DNA of 64,000 nt from G963668655 sp963668655 (GTDB taxonomy: Bacteria; Myxococcota_A; SURF-8), in the NCBI GenBank assembly GCA_963668655.2, contig CAXXPQ010000003.1, positions 496,001 to 560,000 of the forward strand, given 5' to 3'. Of this stretch, positions 60,018 to 64,000 are shown piece after piece (the first letter of the stretch is position 1; each line of letters begins with the position of its first letter). A program made the position numbers and the translations under genes. Below the pieces are notes generated by a model. The model saw nothing but the letters and a program-made list of their open reading frames with translations, was not told the origin of the DNA and ran no database searches.

Positions 60018-60092
60018 CTTCCTTTGAAAGTGAAAACGGACCCTTGGGACCGATAAACAATGCGAATCATCCATTTCCAACCGAACGAATTC

Positions 60093-60129
60093 GGCTCCGC
60101 CGGACCATTTCGCCCGATCGGGCGGAGCC
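60093..60129 (+). promoter_or_regulatory. Leader hairpin ahead of split transketolase
   Basis: GGCTCCGCC (60093-60101) pairs with GGCGGAGCC (60121-60129), with an inner GCCCGATCGGGC stem. It ends 14 bases before the AAGGAGG ribosome site, so it could affect translation. Confidence 0.4.
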
Positions 60130-60154
60130 ACCCGAAATTCGACAAGGAGGATCC

Positions 60155-60982
60155 ATGCCGCTAGACGCGAAGGAAAAGAAGAAACTTCAGGAGAAAGCCC
60201 GGCAAATTCGGGAGGATATCGTCCATATCACCGAAAAATGCGGGGGCAGCCACGTCGGCGGCGCGCTGAGTCAAACCGACATCCTGGTCATCCTCTATCA
60301 CAAATTCATGAAGATCGATCCGAAGAACCCCCGCTGGGAGGATCGGGACCGCTTCATCCTCAGCAAGGGCCACGGCGGCGTGGGCCATGCCGCCGTTTTG
60401 GGCGACCTGGAGTATTTCGACAAGGAATCCCTCAACGATTTCAACAAGACCGGATCGCCTTTCGGCATGCACCTGGACATGCACAAGGTTCAGGGCGTGG
60501 ACGCCTCCACCGGCTCGCTGGGCCACGGCATCGGCCTGGGCGTAGGTATGGCGCTGGGCGCGCGGGTCATCGGTAAGGACTGGCATACCTACGTCGTCCT
60601 GGGAGACGGCGAACTGAACGAGGGTTCGGTATGGGAAGCCGCCATGTCGGCCGCGCATTACAAAGTGACCAACCTCACCGTTTTCGTGGACCGCAACATG
60701 CTGATGATCGACGGCCCCACGGAAGAAGTGATGAGTCTCGAACCGCTGGACAAGAAGTGGGAAGCCTTCGGCTGGCGGGTCATCGCCGTGGACGGCCACG
60801 ATTTCGACCAGTTGAACGACGCCATCGAACAGTCCCTTGCCGAAACGGAAAAACCGGTGGTCATTCTGGCCAACACCGTCAAGGGCAAGGGCATCGACTG
60901 GATGGAAGGCAAGGTCGAATGGCATTACGCGGGACTGGATTCGGACATGGCCAAAAAGGCCCTGGATTCCATCAAGAAATAA
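60155..60982 (+). CDS. Transketolase, N-terminal (ThDP-binding) subunit
   Basis: First half of a split transketolase that moves two-carbon units between sugar phosphates. The 275 residues contain the pyrophosphate-binding domain: GGSHVGGALSQTDIL, SKGHGGVGHAAVL with substrate-binding His, STGSLGHGIGLGVGMALGAR and the ThDP motif VVLGDGELNEGSVWEAAMSA with FVDRN. GKGIDWMEGKVEWHYAGL closes the domain. AAGGAGG precedes the ATG at 60155. The second half follows 43 bases later. Split transketolases are common in archaea and many bacteria. Confidence 0.95.
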   Translation: MPLDAKEKKKLQEKARQIREDIVHITEKCGGSHVGGALSQTDILVILYHKFMKIDPKNPRWEDRDRFILSKGHGGVGHAAVLGDLEYFDKESLNDFNKTGSPFGMHLDMHKVQGVDASTGSLGHGIGLGVGMALGARVIGKDWHTYVVLGDGELNEGSVWEAAMSAAHYKVTNLTVFVDRNMLMIDGPTEEVMSLEPLDKKWEAFGWRVIAVDGHDFDQLNDAIEQSLAETEKPVVILANTVKGKGIDWMEGKVEWHYAGLDSDMAKKALDSIKK

Positions 60983-61025
60983 ACCACGCCCCCGAGGCGA
61001 GCCATATGGAAAGGATAGGTAGACC

Positions 61026-62036
61026 ATGACGACAATGGGTTTGACCTGGACAGTCGCCGACGCCGATCACATGACCCAGGCGGAGATCTACGGAGAAGTA
61101 CTGACCCAACTGGCCGATCAGGACGAGCGCATCGTGGGGCTCTCCGCCGATCTGGCGAAATCCACCAAGATCGGAAAACTACAGGAGAAATATCCCAACC
61201 GGTTCTTCAATATGGGCATCGCGGAAAACAATATGTTCGCGGTGGCCTCCGGAATGGCCGAGGCGGGCCTGATTCCGGTAGTTTCCACCTTTGCGGTCTT
61301 CACCGCGTTACGTAGCGCGGAGTTCGTCCGCACGGACATCTGCTACCAGAAACGCAACGTGAAGATCATCGCCACCCACTCGGGAACGTCTTTCGGCCAG
61401 GCGGGCACCACTCACCACTGCACCGAGGATCTGGCCGTTCTGCGCACGTTCCCGCACATGATCGTCATGGCCCCGGCGGACGCCTACGAGACCGCCAAGG
61501 CCGTGACCGCCTCCCTGGAGATCGACAGCCCGGTGTACATCCGCATCGGCCGCAGCTTCGAGCCGCCCCTGCACAAATCCCTGGACTTCGACTTCGAGAT
61601 CGGCAAGGCCATCGAACTGCACGAGGGCACGGATGTCACCGTCATCAGTTGCGGCCGCCCCACGGTGGGCGCGCTGGAGGCCGCCGAGATCGCCAAGCAG
61701 AACGGCATCTCCGTGCGGGTGCTGGACATGCACACCGTCAAGCCCATCGACGCGGACGCCATCATGAAGGCCGTGATGGACACCCGCCGGATCATCACGG
61801 TGGAGGACCACAGCGTCATCGGCGGGCTGGGAAGCGCCGTGGCGGAGGTCATCGCCGCCAGCGGCAAAGCCTGCGCCATGCGCCGCATCGGATTGCAGGA
61901 CGAATTCGCCATCGTGGGCTATCCGGACGACCTGCTGCACGTCTACAAGATGGACGCGGACGGCATCCTGGAAACCATGCAGGAACTGTTGAAGGCCGAA
62001 ATCGAAGAGGACGACGACTGGGAGGATGAAGACTAA
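61026..62036 (+). CDS. Transketolase, C-terminal (pyrimidine and C) subunit
   Basis: Second half of the split transketolase, 336 residues. NMGIAENNMFAVASGMAEAG contains the Glu that activates ThDP, and AGTTHHCTEDLAVLRTFPHM holds substrate-binding His residues; the C-terminal domain has VTVISCGRPTVGALEAA and VEDHSVIGGLGSAVAEV. The tail of about 12 residues is almost all acidic (EIEEDDDWEDED), unusual for the family. GGATAGG precedes the ATG. Confidence 0.95.
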   Translation: MTTMGLTWTVADADHMTQAEIYGEVLTQLADQDERIVGLSADLAKSTKIGKLQEKYPNRFFNMGIAENNMFAVASGMAEAGLIPVVSTFAVFTALRSAEFVRTDICYQKRNVKIIATHSGTSFGQAGTTHHCTEDLAVLRTFPHMIVMAPADAYETAKAVTASLEIDSPVYIRIGRSFEPPLHKSLDFDFEIGKAIELHEGTDVTVISCGRPTVGALEAAEIAKQNGISVRVLDMHTVKPIDADAIMKAVMDTRRIITVEDHSVIGGLGSAVAEVIAASGKACAMRRIGLQDEFAIVGYPDDLLHVYKMDADGILETMQELLKAEIEEDDDWEDED

Positions 62037-62039
62037 GCC

Positions 62040-62807
62040 ATGCTGGAACCCAACAAAGACGTGCTGGTTTCGCGGATCTTCCTTCGCTCCGCTCTTCCGC
62101 TTACGAAGATCGTGGCCGAGGAAAAGCCGCTGTTCAAGAAGCTGTTCCCCAAACAGGGCATCCTCCAGTTCAGCGTGCGTGGCGAGGATGTCGGGGCCTA
62201 CATGCTCTGGGAGGACAAACGACTTTCCGTCAAGCAGGGTATCCACCACAAGCCGGACCTGAACCTGGTGTTTCGGACCATCGGCGAACTGAACGGATTC
62301 TTCGCGGGGAAGCTGGCTCTGCCTATCCCGAAAGGTTTCCGGCTGGATCTGCTGGTGCGGGCGTTGCCGCTTCTGCTGACCTTGAAACTGCTCATGCCCG
62401 ACGCGTTGCCGGAAGACATGAACAAGAAGGCGCTGAAGGTCAAGCTTTTGCTGTACATGGTCACCAACGCCCTGAGTCAGTTGAACAAGGGCGGCGATCC
62501 GCAAATGATGAAACTGACGAAAAACAGCCCGGACCGCATCTTCCAGTGGACCGTCACCGGCGGTCCCAGCGCCTATCTGCGCATCAAGAACGGCAAGAGC
62601 AAGGCCGGCCGCGGCATCTACAAACGCCGCCGCCCCTTCGTGCTGATGACCTTCCCCGACACCGAGGGCGCTTTCAAGGTGCTGACCAGCCAGGTGCCAC
62701 TGGTGGAGGCCGTGAAGCTCGGCTACGTGGCGACGGAAGGGGCCATGGAGTATTCCAAGGAAATCGGCCTTCACATGCAGCGTATCGAAGTCCTGACCAC
62801 ATCCTGA
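62040..62807 (+). CDS. SCP2-like lipid-binding-domain protein, tentative
   Basis: A 255-residue soluble protein, not firmly recognised. FSVRGEDVGAYMLWEDKRLSV and HHKPDLNLVFRTIGELNGFFAGKLAL resemble the strand-helix order of sterol carrier protein 2 domains, which hold lipids in a hydrophobic cavity. A long hydrophobic helix region (LLVRALPLLLTLKLLMPDAL) follows and the C-terminal part (VLTSQVPLVEAVKLGYVATEGAMEYSKEIGLH) is mixed. The start is three bases after the transketolase stop, so it belongs to that operon. A second start is not available nearby. Role unknown. Confidence 0.55.
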   Translation: MLEPNKDVLVSRIFLRSALPLTKIVAEEKPLFKKLFPKQGILQFSVRGEDVGAYMLWEDKRLSVKQGIHHKPDLNLVFRTIGELNGFFAGKLALPIPKGFRLDLLVRALPLLLTLKLLMPDALPEDMNKKALKVKLLLYMVTNALSQLNKGGDPQMMKLTKNSPDRIFQWTVTGGPSAYLRIKNGKSKAGRGIYKRRRPFVLMTFPDTEGAFKVLTSQVPLVEAVKLGYVATEGAMEYSKEIGLHMQRIEVLTTS

Positions 62808-62823
62808 CGACGGGAAAGGCATC

Positions 62824-63666
62824 ATGAGCGAACGATTCGACCGATTTCAGGGAACGGAAAGCTACATCGCCTCCAGGGAACTGCGGGACGCGGTAAACGT
62901 CTCCATCGCGCTGGAACGCCCGCTGCTCATCAAGGGCGAGCCCGGCACGGGCAAGACGCTTCTGGCGACGAACATCGCCGGGGGGCTCGACATGCCTTTT
63001 TTCAAGTGGATGGTGAAATCCACGTCCAAGGCCAGCGACGGCCTGTACATCTACGACACCGTTCAGCGCCTGAACGACAGCCGCTTCGGCGACAAGGACG
63101 TCTCGGACATTCGGCAGTACATTCACTTCGGCCCCCTGGGCCAGGCCCTGCGCTCCAAGGAACGGGCCGTGCTGCTCATCGACGAAATCGACAAGGCCGA
63201 CCTGGAATTTCCGAACGACCTGCTTTCCGAACTGGACGAGATGCGCTTCGATGTGGCGGAAACCGGCGACACGGTGGAAGCCGTCCACCGTCCCGTGGTG
63301 ATTATCACGTCCAACTCGGAAAAGGAGTTGCCGGATCCCTTCCTGCGTCGTTGCGTCTTTCACTTCATCGAGTTCCCGGATGAAAACCTGATGGAGGATA
63401 TCGTCAAGGTGCATCACCCGGATTTGAAAAAAGATCTGTTGAAACAGTGTATCGCCAAATTCTACTACCTGCGCTCCATCGACCATTTCCGCAAGAAACC
63501 CAGCACTTCGGAACTGATCGACTGGATCGCGGTGCTGGTCAAGGCCGGTATTTCCGAAAAGCGGATCCGCAAGGAGATTCCCTTCCTGGGCGTTCTGCTG
63601 AAGAAGGAACAGGACGTGGAGGCCTTCGGCGTGATCCGCAATCGGCGGACGATGAACGACTGGTAA
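62824..63666 (+). CDS. MoxR-family AAA+ ATPase
   Basis: A 280-residue AAA+ ATPase. Walker A is IKGEPGTGKTLLA, Walker B LLIDEIDKADLEF, sensor 1 in VIITSNSEKELPDPF, and the arginine-finger region FLRRCVFHFIEFP. It acts as a chaperone-like unfoldase with VWA-domain partners that assemble metalloenzymes or complexes. The next gene starts ten bases further on and resembles such a partner, which supports this role. GGGAAAGG precedes the ATG. Confidence 0.92.
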   Translation: MSERFDRFQGTESYIASRELRDAVNVSIALERPLLIKGEPGTGKTLLATNIAGGLDMPFFKWMVKSTSKASDGLYIYDTVQRLNDSRFGDKDVSDIRQYIHFGPLGQALRSKERAVLLIDEIDKADLEFPNDLLSELDEMRFDVAETGDTVEAVHRPVVIITSNSEKELPDPFLRRCVFHFIEFPDENLMEDIVKVHHPDLKKDLLKQCIAKFYYLRSIDHFRKKPSTSELIDWIAVLVKAGISEKRIRKEIPFLGVLLKKEQDVEAFGVIRNRRTMNDW

Positions 63667-63675
63667 CGCCGCGCC

Positions 63676-64000
63676 GTGCTGACCGAGTTCTTCTTCAAGC
63701 TGAAAAGCAACAAGGTTCCCGTCACCATCACGGAATGGCTGACGTTCATGGAAGCGCTGTCCAAGGGACTGGCGTATTCGGATTTCCTTACCTTCTATTC
63801 CCTGGCGCGCTCGCTTCTGGTGAAGGACGTGGCCTACTACGACGCCTTCGACCAGGTTTTCGCCCACGTCTTCAAAAACGCCGAACTCTCACCCACCCTG
63901 CGCAAGGACATCGAGGATTGGCTGAACGATCCGCTCGACTTCCCGCACCTGAGCGAGGAAGAGATCAAGATGCTGGAAGCCCTGGACTTCGATCGTCTGA
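63676..64000 (+). CDS. VWA/CoxE-like protein, 3'-truncated by window end
   Basis: GTG at 63676 opens a frame that reaches the window end (108 codons). The visible part, LTEFFFKLKSNKVPVTITEW then LTFMEALSKGL, is the usual start of the CoxE/YehP-type VWA proteins that pair with MoxR ATPases. KDVAYYDAFDQVFAHVF follows. The VWA metal-ion site (DxSxS) lies beyond the window. No good ribosome site precedes the GTG, so translation may be coupled to the ATPase, whose stop is ten bases before. Confidence 0.75.
   Translation, partial: MLTEFFFKLKSNKVPVTITEWLTFMEALSKGLAYSDFLTFYSLARSLLVKDVAYYDAFDQVFAHVFKNAELSPTLRKDIEDWLNDPLDFPHLSEEEIKMLEALDFDRL

Larger units (their letters stand above)
59794..60154. other. 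Divergent intergenic region between ABC operon and split transketolase
   Basis: About 360 bases. Holds the leftward promoter (59901-59930), a weaker rightward promoter (59990-60017) and a leader hairpin (60093-60129). No B12-box or other riboswitch-like core was found upstream of the ABC genes. Confidence 0.5.

Noticed and set aside
59811..60060. Extended N terminus of the ABC ATPase starting at 60060
   Set aside because: The extra 83 residues cross the promoter region and have no family similarity; GTG at 59793 has an ideal ribosome site.
59878..60132. Two similar 26-base segments (about 59880-59902 and 60106-60131) sharing GGGCGxAGCCA
   Set aside because: About 20 of 26 positions agree, but both are GC-rich and no further copy was noticed, so a mobile repeat is not supported.
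1..64000. tRNA, rRNA, CRISPR array, transposase, integrase or phage genes
   Set aside because: I looked for cloverleaf-type T-arms, regularly spaced repeats and mobile-element motifs and found none that hold up.

Overview
The window looks like chromosomal DNA from a free-living Gram-negative bacterium of moderately high GC. It has an RND/TolC efflux system, lipoproteins with lipoboxes, a soluble lytic transglycosylase and an outer-membrane barrel protein. Isoprenoids are made by the mevalonate route, with a type 2 IPP isomerase and class II HMG-CoA reductase. The secreted proteins carry Asp/Glu-rich linkers and chemosensory genes are abundant. This mix is familiar from Myxococcota and other lineages of the old 'Deltaproteobacteria', including candidate phyla, but no rRNA or full marker set is present, so placement is tentative. 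I see no tRNA, rRNA, CRISPR array, transposase or prophage gene. Gene order is tight and operonic.

Layout. 1-5.4 kb: end of an unknown gene, then a leftward glycolytic operon (gap-pgk-tpiA) behind a YhaM-like HD exonuclease. 5.4-14.5 kb: GNAT acetyltransferase, crotonase, a degenerate GGDEF protein, a YhbY-type RNA-binding protein, a lytic transglycosylase, an active-looking GGDEF protein, a phosphoesterase lipoprotein and a small barrel protein. 14.7-17.3 kb: the rpsB-tsf-pyrH operon. 17.7-26.9 kb: a leftward catabolic operon headed by a MerR regulator: thiolase, 3-hydroxybutyryl-CoA dehydrogenase, crotonase, two acyl-CoA dehydrogenases, a B12-dependent acyl-CoA mutase in two subunits, and a third acyl-CoA dehydrogenase. 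The mutase carries the Phe/Gln pair of isobutyryl-CoA mutase instead of the Tyr/Arg pair of methylmalonyl-CoA mutase, so the operon probably handles C4 (butyryl/isobutyryl) acyl-CoAs.

27.6-30.7 kb: a DUF2505-like protein and a SecA without the usual C-terminal zinc motif. 31.0-39.0 kb: a compact chemosensory operon (pseudo-receiver, CheA with two HPt domains, CheR, CheD, HDOD, CheY, CheX, a second CheD with Cys replaced by Ser, CheB) with no CheW or receptor gene in the window. 39.2-45.3 kb: a near-consensus sigma-54 promoter, a 63-residue protein, then RND adaptor, pump and TolC, closed by a strong terminator. 45.3-50.5 kb: mevalonate operon (fni, mvk, mvaD, pmk, mvaA); HMG-CoA synthase is not in the window.

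50.7-64 kb: mixed genes: a DUF2179-type membrane protein, a MATE-like transporter, a histone-H1-like basic protein behind a promoter containing a palindrome, an HTH-receiver fusion, a ThDP enzyme of the ILVBL/acetolactate synthase type, an M20 amidohydrolase broken by a one-base frameshift, a cyclic-nucleotide-binding protein, a FecCD/BtuC-type ABC permease and ATPase without a binding protein, a split transketolase, an SCP2-like protein, a MoxR-type AAA ATPase and the start of its VWA-type partner.
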